From NCBI GenBank assembly GCA_934754335.1, contig CAKVHY010000001.1, positions 62,001 to 126,000 of the forward strand: 64,000 nt of DNA. Direction: 5' to 3'. The position numbers and the translations under genes were made by a program. A model generated the notes under the pieces. It saw only the letters and a list, made by a program, of their open reading frames with translations, was not told the DNA's origin and made no database searches. Positions 45,331 to 54,227 of the stretch are shown here, piece by piece (position 1 is the first letter of the stretch; every line of letters begins with the position of its first letter). The stretch is from an uncultured Clostridia bacterium (lineage in GTDB: Bacteria; Bacillota; Clostridia; Christensenellales; UBA1242).

Positions 45331-45359
45331 TTGCTAAAAAGCAAAAAAAGTGATAAAAT
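45331..45359 (+). promoter_or_regulatory. Promoter of the 273-residue unknown gene
   Basis: TTGCTA (45331-45336), 17 bp, TAAAAT (45354-45359) preceded by TGA. Confidence 0.6.
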
Positions 45360-45395
45360 ATATAATAAGAAATATGGAGAAAAGGAGAAAACAAT

Positions 45396-46217
45396 ATGTA
45401 TTTCATTCGTTCGTTTAAAGAGCCAGACGCTAGAAACTTTGAGCAATACTTAAATGGTGAAAAAGATATCCAACTTGGTTACGCTCACCCAGATTATATC
45501 CCTAGCGAAGGCATTGAAAGAAAAGATTTTGGGTCACCTATAGAAAGGCAAGCATATCTTAAAAATGTTGAAAGATTAAGAGAAGTGGGCTCATACTTTT
45601 TCTACTCAGACGATTTAGATTCCTTAAGAAACGACTCCATGGATTTATTTTTCTCACCAAGCAGTGAGGACGGAATTTTGGCAATTAAGCATGGACGTGC
45701 TAAAGCAGAATCTTATGCCGGCAAAAATTATGTTAGCACGCTTATTCTAAAAGTTCCAGACGATGTTTTAACCCCATATATTGAAAGTGGCTCGGCTGAA
45801 TTTAGGCAAGGAGTTTATGGCGACGATTACTTTGAGTTTAACCAAAAAATCCTAGACGAAGTTATTATGGGAGACGAAGCATTTAAGAAATGTGTTGAAA
45901 GTGGCACTATTATTGCCTACGATGAATGCCACAAGGTTTTCAATGGTCCATTATTTAGAAACGAAAGACCTTTTGATGCTAAAAACATTTTTGATGCATC
46001 ATATAAGCCAGACCCAAATACAATTGTTGAGCCAATCATTGAAGAACAAGCCTACACGAAAAAGCAAAAACTTGAAGAACAAGAAGTGCATGATTGGTTT
46101 GAAGGTTTATCTGAAGAAGATCAAAAACTTTTCTCCGATTATAGAGATTGGAAATTAGATGGAATTACTAAATCTAAGCATTCCACCGACGATCACGACG
46201 GTTATTCACCACTTTAA
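45396..46217 (+). CDS. Hypothetical cytosolic protein
   Basis: 273 residues, not recognised. No signal peptide or membrane segment. Acidic and rich in aromatic residues; conserved-looking stretches are MYFIRSFKEPDARNFEQYL at the start, ERKDFGSPIERQAYL and YGDDYFEFNQKILDEVIMG. Near the end, EEQEVHDWFEGLSEEDQKLF could be a helical tail, then a polar end with HSTDDHDGYSPL. AAAGGAG precedes the ATG. It is transcribed alone between a clear promoter and terminator, so it is probably a real, expressed gene. Confidence 0.7.
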   Translation: MYFIRSFKEPDARNFEQYLNGEKDIQLGYAHPDYIPSEGIERKDFGSPIERQAYLKNVERLREVGSYFFYSDDLDSLRNDSMDLFFSPSSEDGILAIKHGRAKAESYAGKNYVSTLILKVPDDVLTPYIESGSAEFRQGVYGDDYFEFNQKILDEVIMGDEAFKKCVESGTIIAYDECHKVFNGPLFRNERPFDAKNIFDASYKPDPNTIVEPIIEEQAYTKKQKLEEQEVHDWFEGLSEEDQKLFSDYRDWKLDGITKSKHSTDDHDGYSPL

Positions 46218-46222
46218 TATTT

Positions 46223-46260
46223 AAAAAATCCACTTTTTCTTATAATTTGTGGATTTTTCA
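46223..46260 (+). terminator. Rho-independent terminator
   Basis: AAAAATCCAC (46224-46233) pairs with GTGGATTTTT (46249-46258). Confidence 0.75.
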
Positions 46261-46333
46261 TTTACACATTTTGTGAAATCTTCTAGATACAATCATTTTG
46301 ATATAAAAATTTTACAAACCTATCACAAGGTTA

Positions 46334-46364
46334 AAAAATAGGCTTAAATTTAGCCTATTTTTCC
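46334..46364. terminator. Bidirectional terminator before tyrS end
   Basis: AAAAATAGGCT (46334-46344)/AGCCTATTTTT (46352-46362) with an A/T loop. It serves the glyA-tyrS transcript on the minus strand. Almost the same hairpin occurs at 60303. Confidence 0.8.
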
Positions 46365-46380
46365 CTAATATTAAAAATTG

Positions 46381-47550
46381 TTAAACAATTTTAACAAATT
46401 TATTTTTGCCTTTCTGAATAACACTTCCCTTTTCAACAATCTTATTAAATTCGTTTATTATCTCACCATTAACCTTAACGCCGTTTTGCTGAATTAATCT
46501 TCTTGCTTCACTTGTACTATTACACAACTTACTAGCCATCAAGCAATCAATTAATGTTGGGTTTTCTTTTTCAACGTTTATTTCTAAAATATTTTCTGGG
46601 ATTCCGCCTTTTGCCACTTCTTTATATCTAGCCAACGCCTTCTCGGCATCTTCCTTACTATGATACATTGTAACGATTTCAGTGGCATACACAATATGTG
46701 CTTGCATTATATCTTCTTTCATCAATTTTTCAGCCAAAGCAATATCGTAATCAGTAGTTAAAGCGAAATAATCTTTAAGCATATTATCTGGAACTCTCAT
46801 GCACTTTTCAAACATTAAATCAGCGGGGTCTGAAATGCCGATATAGTTGCCAAGGCTCTTGCTCATTTTTTCCACGCCATCTAAGCCCAAAAGCAATGGG
46901 AACGTGATAACTTCTTGCGGAGTTTGGTTATAATCTCTTTGAAGTTCTCTTCCAACAAGCACATTAAATGTTTGATCTGTTCCGCCAATCTCAATATCTG
47001 AATTAAGCATAACAGAATCATATCCTTGCATTAGCGGATACATAAATTCATGTACACCAATTGGTTTATTTGTGTTATATCTATTAGCAAAATCGTCCCT
47101 TTCTAGAAGTCTTGCCACAGTGTACTTACTGCTTAGTTTCAAAACTTCTTCAAAACTCATTTTTTCAAACCATTTACTATTATATTCCACTCTAACATTC
47201 TTGCTCAAATCCAAAACTTTGCCAACTTGTTCCATATAAGTTCTGCCATTTTTGGTTGTTTCTTCTCTAGTCAAACTTGGCCTTGTTTTGCTCTTTCCGC
47301 TTGGGTCGCCAATCATTGCGGTATAATCCCCAATTAGGAAAACAACTTCATGACCTGCATCTTGGAACGCCTTTAAAATTCTTAGCGGAACTGTGTGACC
47401 AAGGTGCAAATCGGGCCTTGATGGGTCTGCCCCAAACTTAATAGTTAGTTTCTTTCCGCTTTCTAATTTTTCTTTCAAACCTTCAATTGAATAAATAGCA
47501 ACTGCTCTTCTTTGTATTAATTCTAATAACTTTTCGTTCTCTTTTTTCAT
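46381..47550 (-). CDS. tyrS: Tyrosyl-tRNA synthetase
   Basis: 389 residues. Class I signature HLGH in DPSRPDLHLGHTVPL (about 41-55) and KMSKS in GVEKMSKSLGNYIGI (about 226-240). C-terminal S4 RNA-binding domain (about 335-389) with SEARRLIQQNGVKVNGE. It charges tRNA(Tyr). The gene follows glyA at 17 nt with no leader between them; no T-box is seen here. Confidence 0.95.
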   Translation of the reverse strand: MKKENEKLLELIQRRAVAIYSIEGLKEKLESGKKLTIKFGADPSRPDLHLGHTVPLRILKAFQDAGHEVVFLIGDYTAMIGDPSGKSKTRPSLTREETTKNGRTYMEQVGKVLDLSKNVRVEYNSKWFEKMSFEEVLKLSSKYTVARLLERDDFANRYNTNKPIGVHEFMYPLMQGYDSVMLNSDIEIGGTDQTFNVLVGRELQRDYNQTPQEVITFPLLLGLDGVEKMSKSLGNYIGISDPADLMFEKCMRVPDNMLKDYFALTTDYDIALAEKLMKEDIMQAHIVYATEIVTMYHSKEDAEKALARYKEVAKGGIPENILEINVEKENPTLIDCLMASKLCNSTSEARRLIQQNGVKVNGEIINEFNKIVEKGSVIQKGKNKFVKIV

Positions 47551-47567
47551 AATCCTTACCTAATCTT

Positions 47568-48809
47568 TTAATAAGGCAATGGGTACTTATCTGTTAGTTC
47601 CTTAACTTTTGCCTTAACTTCTTTAAAACATTCATTGCCTTCTTTAATAACTTTTGTAATCAAATCGGCAATAACAATCATATCTTCTTCCACCATTCCC
47701 CTTGAGGTTACTGCTGGAGTTCCAATTCTAACCCCGCTTGTGATAAATGGAGATAACTTTTCATTTGGAATTGTGTTCTTATTAACAGTGATTCCCACTT
47801 TATCTAGCATTTTTTCAAGATTTAAACCTGTTAACTTAGTGCCAGTTAAATCCAAAAGCATTAAGTGGTTATCTGTTCCATTAGAAACTAATTTAATTCC
47901 GTTTTGAACAAATCTATCTGCCATTGCTTTGGCATTTTTAACGATTTGTTTTTGATATTCTTTAAATTCTGGCTTCAATGCTTCGCCAAACGCAACTGCC
48001 TTTCCTGCAATCACATGCTCTAGTGGTCCGCCTTGAGTACCTGGGAAGATGGCCTTATCTATCTTTCCTGCCAATTCTTTTTTACATAAAATTAATCCGC
48101 CTCTTGGACCTCTTAAAGTTTTATGAGTGGTGGTGGTTACAACATCGGCATAAGGCACTGGAGATGGGTGAAGCCCAGCAATAACCAAGCCTGCGATATG
48201 AGCAATATCCACCATCAAATATGCTCCAACTTTATCTGCAATTTCTCTTAGTTTTTTAAAATCTATAATCCTTGGATACGCACTTGCCCCTGCAACAATC
48301 ATTTTAGGTTTATTTTCCAAAGCCAATCTTTCCACTTCGTCATAATCCAATTGCTCAGTTTCTAAATTCACGCCATAAGGAATGAAATTAAAATATTTTC
48401 CGCTTATATTTGCCCTGCTTCCATGAGTTAAATGACCACCATGAGATAAGTTCATTCCAAGCACTGTATCGCCCGGAGAAAGCAATGCAAAATAAACTGC
48501 CAAATTAGCATTTGCTCCGCTATGAGGCTGAACATTAGCATGTTCTGCACCAAATAATTCCTTTGCTCTTTCTATTGCCAAGTTTTCAACAATATCCACA
48601 TTTTGGCAACCGCCATAATATCTTTTAGATGGATACCCTTCCGCATACTTATTTGTTAAAACGCTTCCCATTGCTTCCAAAACACTCTTAGAAACAAAGT
48701 TTTCGCTAGCGATTAACTCGATAGTTTTTTGTTGGCGACTAGTTTCTTTTTTTATGGCGTTAAACACCTCTAAATCTGTTTGCTTTAAATTCTTATATTT
48801 TATCTGCAT
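47568..48809 (-). CDS. glyA: Serine hydroxymethyltransferase
   Basis: 413 residues, normal length. PLP-binding Lys in TTTTHKTLRGPRGG (about 225-238); further ASENFVSKSVLEAMGS, NKYAEGYPSKRYYGG, VQPHSGANANLAVY, LSHGGHLTHG and DIAHIAGLV. It converts serine and tetrahydrofolate to glycine and 5,10-methylene-THF. GGAG precedes the ATG and a promoter is at 48838-48866. It heads the glyA-tyrS operon. Confidence 0.96.
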   Translation of the reverse strand: MQIKYKNLKQTDLEVFNAIKKETSRQQKTIELIASENFVSKSVLEAMGSVLTNKYAEGYPSKRYYGGCQNVDIVENLAIERAKELFGAEHANVQPHSGANANLAVYFALLSPGDTVLGMNLSHGGHLTHGSRANISGKYFNFIPYGVNLETEQLDYDEVERLALENKPKMIVAGASAYPRIIDFKKLREIADKVGAYLMVDIAHIAGLVIAGLHPSPVPYADVVTTTTHKTLRGPRGGLILCKKELAGKIDKAIFPGTQGGPLEHVIAGKAVAFGEALKPEFKEYQKQIVKNAKAMADRFVQNGIKLVSNGTDNHLMLLDLTGTKLTGLNLEKMLDKVGITVNKNTIPNEKLSPFITSGVRIGTPAVTSRGMVEEDMIVIADLITKVIKEGNECFKEVKAKVKELTDKYPLPY

Positions 48810-48837
48810 AACCTTTCTCCTTTTTTACATTTTATAA

Positions 48838-48866
48838 AGAATAACACAAATAAATAATTTTATCAA
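48838..48866 (-). promoter_or_regulatory. Promoter of glyA-tyrS
   Basis: Minus strand TTGATA (48861-48866), 17 bp, TATTCT (48838-48843). The rest of the 281-bp gap to the ATPase gene is AT-rich. Confidence 0.5.
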
Positions 48867-49090
48867 CTTGAATTACGTTTTTTTGGCTTTAAATTTAAAC
48901 TAAGTAATAATTTTAACGCAAATAAGAAAAAAGTTTGCATTTTAATTTTAATATTTGTTTTGCAAAGAGACTATAATATGTTAAACTTATTCTGCTGATT
49001 ATTATATAACTATAATCTATAGTAAATTAATTAAGTAACATTAAATAATCTTAAATCTTAGATTTTTAACATAAATTTTAAGGAAGTAAA

Positions 49091-51574
49091 ATGGAAGCAA
49101 GGAAAACTAAAAAACAAACAACAAAGAAAGTGGAAGCAAAAGAGCCTATTCAAGTTCCTGAAAATGAGGAAGTGAAGAAATCTCAGCCACAAATTAATAC
49201 AAAAACTAAAAAACGTAAGAAAAATAAGAAAGTTCCATTGAGTAAACTAACTCGTTTTAATCCAACGTATAAAACTGGTTTAACGAGTGCTCAAGTGGAA
49301 CAAAGAGTAATGGAAGGTTATGCCAATGAAGTGAAGGACAAAAACACCAAAACTTACGGTGCAATTTTCTTTACAAATATTGTAACATTCTTTAATATTC
49401 TTTGCTTTATCGTGGCAGGTGCTCTAATTTGGGTTGGAAGCGGACTTGGAAATATTTTCTTTATGGTTATAGTGCTTGCAAATATGGCAATCGGAATAAT
49501 CCAAGAAATTAAAGCAAAAAAGACAATTGAAAAAATTAAATTAGTAACCAGTCCGGTTGCAAAAGTGGTGAGAGATGGATATCTAACAGATATTGCCACA
49601 GATAAAATTGTATTGGACGATATGGTTTATTTCGAATCAGGAAAACAAATTTGTGCGGACTGCGTGGTTACCGATGGAGAAGTGGAAGTAAACGAAAGTT
49701 TGCTAACTGGTGAAAGTATTGCAATCAAGAAAAAGAAAGGAGATGCCCTTCTATCTGGCAGTTTTATTGTGGGCGGAAAATGTTATGCAAAAGTAACGGG
49801 CGTGGGCGAAGACACCTACACTTCAAAACTTTCCGAAAAAGCAAAAAAATATTCAAAGCCTAAGAGCGAACTTTTACAAAGTATGAAAATTATCATTCGC
49901 ACAGTGGGAATTATTATCATTCCGCTTGCGGTTTTGATGTTTATAAATAACCAACAATCAGGTTACACATTTGCTCAAACAATTGAAAAAACAGCAGCGT
50001 CCATTATAGGAATGATTCCTGCGGGAATGTTCTTACTAACGAGCATGGCACTTGCAGTTGGAGTTGTGAAATTGGCTGGAAAAAGAACTTTGGTTCAGGA
50101 CCTATACTCTATCGAAATGCTTGCAAGAACAGATGTTTTATGCCTAGATAAAACAGGAACTATCACCGATGGAACTATGAAAGTTTCGAACGTGATTCCT
50201 TTAGATACAAAAGTGGTTAAGCAATTAGACGATATTATTGGTTCTATGCTAACAGGTTTGGACGATAACAACCAAACAAGCAGGGCGTTAATCTCTAGAT
50301 TCGGTTATTCCAAAACCTATCCGGCAGAAGAGATTTTGCCATTCACAAGCGATAGAAAGTTATCTGCTGTAACATTCAAAAATGGCGAAACTTATGCGTT
50401 TGGTGCTCCTGAATTCTTAATGAGAACAAGAGATAAAGAATTAGACAAACTTATAGATAACTACGCAAGTAAGGGCTTTAGAGTTTTACTTGTTTGCAAG
50501 TGCGAAGGCGGAATTACAAATAACAAATTGTCGCCTAACAAAACTCCAATTGCACTCATTGTTATAGAAGACCATATAAGAGAAGATGCTGTGGAAACAA
50601 TAGCATGGTTTAAGGAAAATGGAGTTTCTATCAAAATCATTTCCGGAGATAACCCCCTAACCGTTAGCGAAGTTAGCAAAAGAGTGGGAGTGGAAGGAGC
50701 AGATAGATATATAAATCTTGAAGGCTTAAACGAACAACAAATCATTGACGCTGTGGATAATTACACAGTGTTTGGAAGAGTTACACCTGAGCAAAAAGCA
50801 ATCCTTGTGAAGGCATTGAAAAACAAAGGCCATAAGGTGGCGATGACTGGCGATGGCGTTAACGATATCCTTGCATTAAAAGAAGCAGATTGTTCTATTG
50901 CAATGGCAAGTGGTTCTGAAGCCACAAGGCATGTAAGCCATTTAGTTTTGCTGGATAGCAACTTCTCAAGTATGCCAAGCGTGGTGGCAGAAGGAAGAAG
51001 AGTGGTGAACAACGTTCAAAATTCATCATCATTATTCTTAATGAAAACAATTTTCACTATCCTTCTAACACTTTTCTGTTTAATATTAAGCGAAGGTTAT
51101 CCGTTCGAACCAAGCCAAGTTTTAATACTTGAAACTTGCGTAATTGGAATCCCATCGTTCTTCTTAGCGTTACAGCCGAACACGAATAAAATAAATGGTG
51201 GGTTCTTAACAAACTTGCTTATTAAGTCGTTGCCGGCAGCGATAATATTCTTCTTAAATGTTCTTGCATGCTTCATTTTGAAGAGATTGAATATAATCCC
51301 TGAATCAGTTTATCCAACAATGGCTTCACTTGCTGTTACATTCACAGGGCTTCTAGTATTACTTAGAATTTGCAAACCTTTAGATATTTATCGTGGAATA
51401 CTATTCGCTGGAGTTTTGATACTAATAACCTTAGTTCTTACATTCGCATACAATATATTTAATTATGTAAGTTTAAATTTATCAGACATATTATTCATAA
51501 TTGTGTTTGTTGAAACATCCTACCCTGTTTACTCAACCCTTGTTAGATTTTTCGACAAATCACTAAAACGTTAA
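49091..51574 (+). CDS. Cation-transporting P-type ATPase (CtpE-like)
   Basis: 827 residues. A K/E-rich cytoplasmic start of about 55 residues, then actuator motif LLTGESIAIKKK near 200, phosphorylation motif CLDKTGTITDGT near 353, and hinge TGDGVNDILALKEADC near 590. Membrane segments surround these, including MIPAGMFLLTSMALAVGV, where PEGL-type motifs stand in other pumps. No heavy-metal CPC motif or N-terminal metal domains, so it is of the general COG0474 type, like mycobacterial CtpE (calcium). The ion is not certain. Single gene. Confidence 0.87.
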   Translation: MEARKTKKQTTKKVEAKEPIQVPENEEVKKSQPQINTKTKKRKKNKKVPLSKLTRFNPTYKTGLTSAQVEQRVMEGYANEVKDKNTKTYGAIFFTNIVTFFNILCFIVAGALIWVGSGLGNIFFMVIVLANMAIGIIQEIKAKKTIEKIKLVTSPVAKVVRDGYLTDIATDKIVLDDMVYFESGKQICADCVVTDGEVEVNESLLTGESIAIKKKKGDALLSGSFIVGGKCYAKVTGVGEDTYTSKLSEKAKKYSKPKSELLQSMKIIIRTVGIIIIPLAVLMFINNQQSGYTFAQTIEKTAASIIGMIPAGMFLLTSMALAVGVVKLAGKRTLVQDLYSIEMLARTDVLCLDKTGTITDGTMKVSNVIPLDTKVVKQLDDIIGSMLTGLDDNNQTSRALISRFGYSKTYPAEEILPFTSDRKLSAVTFKNGETYAFGAPEFLMRTRDKELDKLIDNYASKGFRVLLVCKCEGGITNNKLSPNKTPIALIVIEDHIREDAVETIAWFKENGVSIKIISGDNPLTVSEVSKRVGVEGADRYINLEGLNEQQIIDAVDNYTVFGRVTPEQKAILVKALKNKGHKVAMTGDGVNDILALKEADCSIAMASGSEATRHVSHLVLLDSNFSSMPSVVAEGRRVVNNVQNSSSLFLMKTIFTILLTLFCLILSEGYPFEPSQVLILETCVIGIPSFFLALQPNTNKINGGFLTNLLIKSLPAAIIFFLNVLACFILKRLNIIPESVYPTMASLAVTFTGLLVLLRICKPLDIYRGILFAGVLILITLVLTFAYNIFNYVSLNLSDILFIIVFVETSYPVYSTLVRFFDKSLKR

Positions 51575-51590
51575 CACTTTGGAGACCACT

Positions 51591-52550
51591 ATGAAATATA
51601 AAACATATTCAATTAAAGACGTGAATGAAAAGATTTTAAGTAATGCTAAAAAAATTATTTTAGATACGGATTCAAGATATAGAGAACAACTTTTCAATAT
51701 TGCAAATAAAATCTTAGAAAAGAAAGATACTAACATGGTGTTGATTGCCGGCCCTAGTTGTGCTGGGAAAACAACAACCGCTAGGTTAATCAAGGAAATT
51801 CTAGAGAAGAAAGGCAGACATGTTATAACAATCAGCATGGACGATTTCTTCATAGATAGAAAAAATACTCCAGTTCTTCCAAGCGGAGTTAAGGATTTCG
51901 ATAGTCCAAGAGCAATCGACACAGACCTTATGAAAAAGGCTTTCGGCAAACTTTTTAAAGAAGGTAAGGCAATCTTCCCTGAATATGATTTCATCACGGG
52001 AATTAACAATCACGAAGCCAAAGAAATTGAGATGAGATATAATTCAATCATAATATTCGAAGGTCTTCATGTTCTAAATCCAAAGTTTGTTGAGAATGTG
52101 GTTACAACAGATTATTTTAAGATTTATGTAAATGCTCAAAGTCATTTTAAGTACGATAAGGAAGAGTTGAACTCAAAAGATATTAGGCTATTTAGAAGAA
52201 TTGTTAGAGATATAGCACGAAGACAATATAGCGTTAAACACACGCTTGAAAATTGGGACACAGTTTGCGAAGCAGAAGATAAATATATTACAAAATATAA
52301 AAACAACGCAGATGTGATTGTGGACACAACTCATGAATATGAACTTGGAATTTTAAGAGAAGCATATGAGAAAATGGTGGCTAATAAACAAGCAAAATAT
52401 TCGCAATTGCCATTTGGAGATATTATAAAGAAAGTGGAACAAGTTAGTAAATGCTTGCTTCCTGATACAACCTTAATGTGGGAATTTGTGGACCCCCCAA
52501 CCACTCTTGAAAAAGACGAATACTTTTGTACTCCACCTAAAGAAGAATAA
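51591..52550 (+). CDS. Uridine-kinase-like nucleoside kinase
   Basis: 319 residues from the ATG at 51591 with GGAG 7 nt upstream. P-loop LIAGPSCAGKTTTARLI near 49-65, SMDDFF near 85, DFDSPRAIDTDLM near 104, and IIFEGLHVLN. This is the uridine kinase/phosphoribulokinase fold found in Bacillota as a fused or degenerate form (the threonyl-tRNA synthetase-like TGS part is missing here). Phosphorylation of a nucleoside with a nucleoside triphosphate is expected. It follows the ATPase gene closely (16 nt). Confidence 0.82.
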   Translation: MKYKTYSIKDVNEKILSNAKKIILDTDSRYREQLFNIANKILEKKDTNMVLIAGPSCAGKTTTARLIKEILEKKGRHVITISMDDFFIDRKNTPVLPSGVKDFDSPRAIDTDLMKKAFGKLFKEGKAIFPEYDFITGINNHEAKEIEMRYNSIIIFEGLHVLNPKFVENVVTTDYFKIYVNAQSHFKYDKEELNSKDIRLFRRIVRDIARRQYSVKHTLENWDTVCEAEDKYITKYKNNADVIVDTTHEYELGILREAYEKMVANKQAKYSQLPFGDIIKKVEQVSKCLLPDTTLMWEFVDPPTTLEKDEYFCTPPKEE

Positions 52551-52557
52551 AAAAATT

Positions 52558-52590
52558 ACAAGGCAAATTTTTATAAGTTTGTCTTGTTTT
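52558..52590 (+). terminator. Probable terminator
   Basis: ACAAGGCAAA (52558-52567) pairs with TTTGTCTTGT (52578-52587), including one G-U pair, followed by TTT. Confidence 0.6.
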
Positions 52591-52607
52591 ATTGAAAGGT
52601 GTAAAAC

Positions 52608-53036
52608 ATGAAAATATTAGCGGAAAACTTAAAAGATTTAATCATTGAAAAAGGCGTTAGTTTAAGAGAAATTGAAAGAAATTGCGGAGTTTCGTCATCA
52701 AATTTAAGCAGATATTTAAAAGAGACCACGCCTAAGATTAGCGTGGCTATAAAACTTTGTAATTATTTTGAGTGTTCTCTTGATTATCTATTATCTTTAA
52801 GTGACGATAAGAAAATTCTTGGATTAAAAGATTACAACCAAGAATTGTTTTTACAAAGATACAACGAATTTTTAAAGTTAAATAATATTTCGCATTATAA
52901 GTTGGCACAAGAATTAGGATTAAGCGAATCAATCATAAGGCATTGGAGAAATGGCGAAATACCCAAACTTGATACCCTATATTTAATAGCAACAAGGCTA
53001 GGCTCTAGCATAGATTATTTAATAGGAAGATTCTAA
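52608..53036 (+). CDS. Regulator with two tandem Xre HTH domains
   Basis: 142 residues. Two helix-turn-helix domains lie in one chain: about 5-63 (ISLREIERNCGVSSSNLSRYL-like, here VSLREIERNCGVSSS) and about 82-140 (ISHYKLAQELGLSESIIRHW). The two halves end alike, CSLDYLLSLS and SSIDYLIGRF, so this is probably an internal duplication. Such a protein could bind two half-sites as a monomer. No partner toxin is adjacent. AAAGGTG lies before the ATG. Confidence 0.82.
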   Translation: MKILAENLKDLIIEKGVSLREIERNCGVSSSNLSRYLKETTPKISVAIKLCNYFECSLDYLLSLSDDKKILGLKDYNQELFLQRYNEFLKLNNISHYKLAQELGLSESIIRHWRNGEIPKLDTLYLIATRLGSSIDYLIGRF

Positions 53037-53048
53037 TCAATTAAAATA

Positions 53049-53099
53049 TTAACCATGTGGGATAGATTATTTTTAATCTAACTAAATGGTTAATTTTTT
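53049..53099. terminator. Two-layer hairpin terminator
   Basis: Outer stem TTAACCAT (53049-53056)/ATGGTTAA (53086-53093) and inner stem TAGATTA (53063-53069)/TAATCTA (53074-53080), then TTTTTT. It separates two convergent genes. Confidence 0.75.
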
Positions 53100-53829
53100 A
53101 TGATAATATTTCCATCACTCTTTTTGAATCTATCAAATTTGAAAGTTCATATCTCCATTTAAATCTGTTGTAACTACATAATATGGAGATAAGTTTATCA
53201 TTTGAAAAAGTGGTTAAAACATAACAATTTTTTTCTTCTTTTGGAACAAATATATTCTCTCCTTCTAAATGAAATAGGATTTCTTTTTCATTCTCTATTT
53301 CTAAAGGAGATAACCCAATTTCTTTTAATCTTCTATTAGATTCTTCTATTTCTTGATATATTGGCAACTTCGAAAAAATAGTGGTATCTTCAATAATTTT
53401 TGCGTTATACAATGTTTTAAAAATTTTCTTTATATTTTCTTCGTTAAAATTTCCATTGTATGCTTTTATACATTTATAGAACTCATCAGTATTTGTTTTA
53501 TTTACATTATAAAATGGAAGATATGAATGAATTTCAATTAATTCTTCTTTCTTTATTGTATCTAAATATTCTTCTGGAATAAAAATATTTTTTATCACAT
53601 TATCATCATAATAACTAACAATGAAATAATTTTCTTCTTTTTCCCCAAATATATAGCATTTATAGTTTTCACTCATTCCAATGCTATAACATGTTAAACA
53701 TAAAATATCTGAACAATAAAACAAATTTGGAAAATCCTTTAAGGCTTCATTTAGATTTCTATATACTTTTGCATTATATTTCTTCTTCATAAAATTTGAA
53801 AACTCGTTTATTTTGTGATACAAATTCAT
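53098..53829 (-). CDS. Hypothetical protein
   Basis: 243 residues from the ATG at 53829 (AAAGGA about 9 nt upstream). Not recognised. No membrane segment or signal peptide; rich in Ile, Lys, Tyr, Glu and Asn. A possible short Cys-containing stretch FYCSDILCLTCYSIG lies near 48-62. The pattern resembles small SMI1/immunity-type proteins only vaguely, so no function is claimed. Own consensus promoter, single gene. Confidence 0.6.
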   Translation of the reverse strand: MNLYHKINEFSNFMKKKYNAKVYRNLNEALKDFPNLFYCSDILCLTCYSIGMSENYKCYIFGEKEENYFIVSYYDDNVIKNIFIPEEYLDTIKKEELIEIHSYLPFYNVNKTNTDEFYKCIKAYNGNFNEENIKKIFKTLYNAKIIEDTTIFSKLPIYQEIEESNRRLKEIGLSPLEIENEKEILFHLEGENIFVPKEEKNCYVLTTFSNDKLISILCSYNRFKWRYELSNLIDSKRVMEILS

Positions 53830-53896
53830 TTTTAAAATCCTTTGACTAAATTTTTTCATTTTATTTTTAAATAGACGTCGATTTTTACTTTATAGT

Positions 53897-53925
53897 AGTA
53901 TATACTTTATAAAAAACAGTGTCAA
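53897..53925 (-). promoter_or_regulatory. Promoter of the 243-residue gene
   Basis: Minus strand TTGACA (53920-53925), 17 bp, TATACT (53897-53902). Confidence 0.7.
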
Positions 53926-53980
53926 TAAAAAAATTTGGTCATATAATTTAATAGGCGGGGTTCAATCTTCAATTTTTTAC

Positions 53981-54008
53981 TTGACAAATTTATTTATAAT
54001 GATATAAT
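53981..54008 (+). promoter_or_regulatory. Promoter of the glyS T-box transcript
   Basis: TTGACA (53981-53986), 16 bp, TATAAT (54003-54008) preceded by TGA. Confidence 0.75.
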
Positions 54009-54014
54009 ATCCCT

Positions 54015-54195
54015 GATAATTCCGATTTTAGCAAAGTGGCGATTTGCGATGGAATGATACTAAAATGGTATCCGTTTTTAAAGTTTTCGTTAAAAAACTA
54101 ATAAAGGTGGGTTTTCAAACCAATTAGGGTGGAACCGCGGGTTAAAATCTCGTCCCTTAAAGATCAAACAGATGGTCTTTATGGGGCTTTTTTGT
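54015..54195 (+). promoter_or_regulatory. T-box riboswitch of glycyl-tRNA synthetase
   Basis: The leader holds the T-box element AGGGTGGAACCGCGG (54126-54140), whose UGGNACC pairs with the 3' end of uncharged tRNA. A competing intrinsic terminator follows at 54152-54195. A GGC triplet (54038-54040) in the first hairpin region is the likely glycine specifier; this detail is inference. Uncharged tRNA(Gly) would stabilise the antiterminator and allow glyS expression. Confidence 0.88.
54152..54195 (+). terminator. T-box-controlled terminator
   Basis: GTCCCTTAAAGATC pairs with GGTCTTTATGGGGC with one mismatch, followed by TTTTTTT, upstream of the glyS ribosome binding site. Confidence 0.8.
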
Positions 54196-54227
54196 TTGAA
54201 AAATACGTATTTATAAGGAGATTTTTT

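Noticed and set aside
53957..53970. GGTTCAATC, a T-loop-like string before the glyS T-box
   Set aside because: No acceptor, D or anticodon arms can be formed around it; not a tRNA.
54129..54227. Longer N-terminus for glycyl-tRNA synthetase
   Set aside because: The extra frame runs through the T-box and its terminator; AAGGAG stands before the ATG at 54228.
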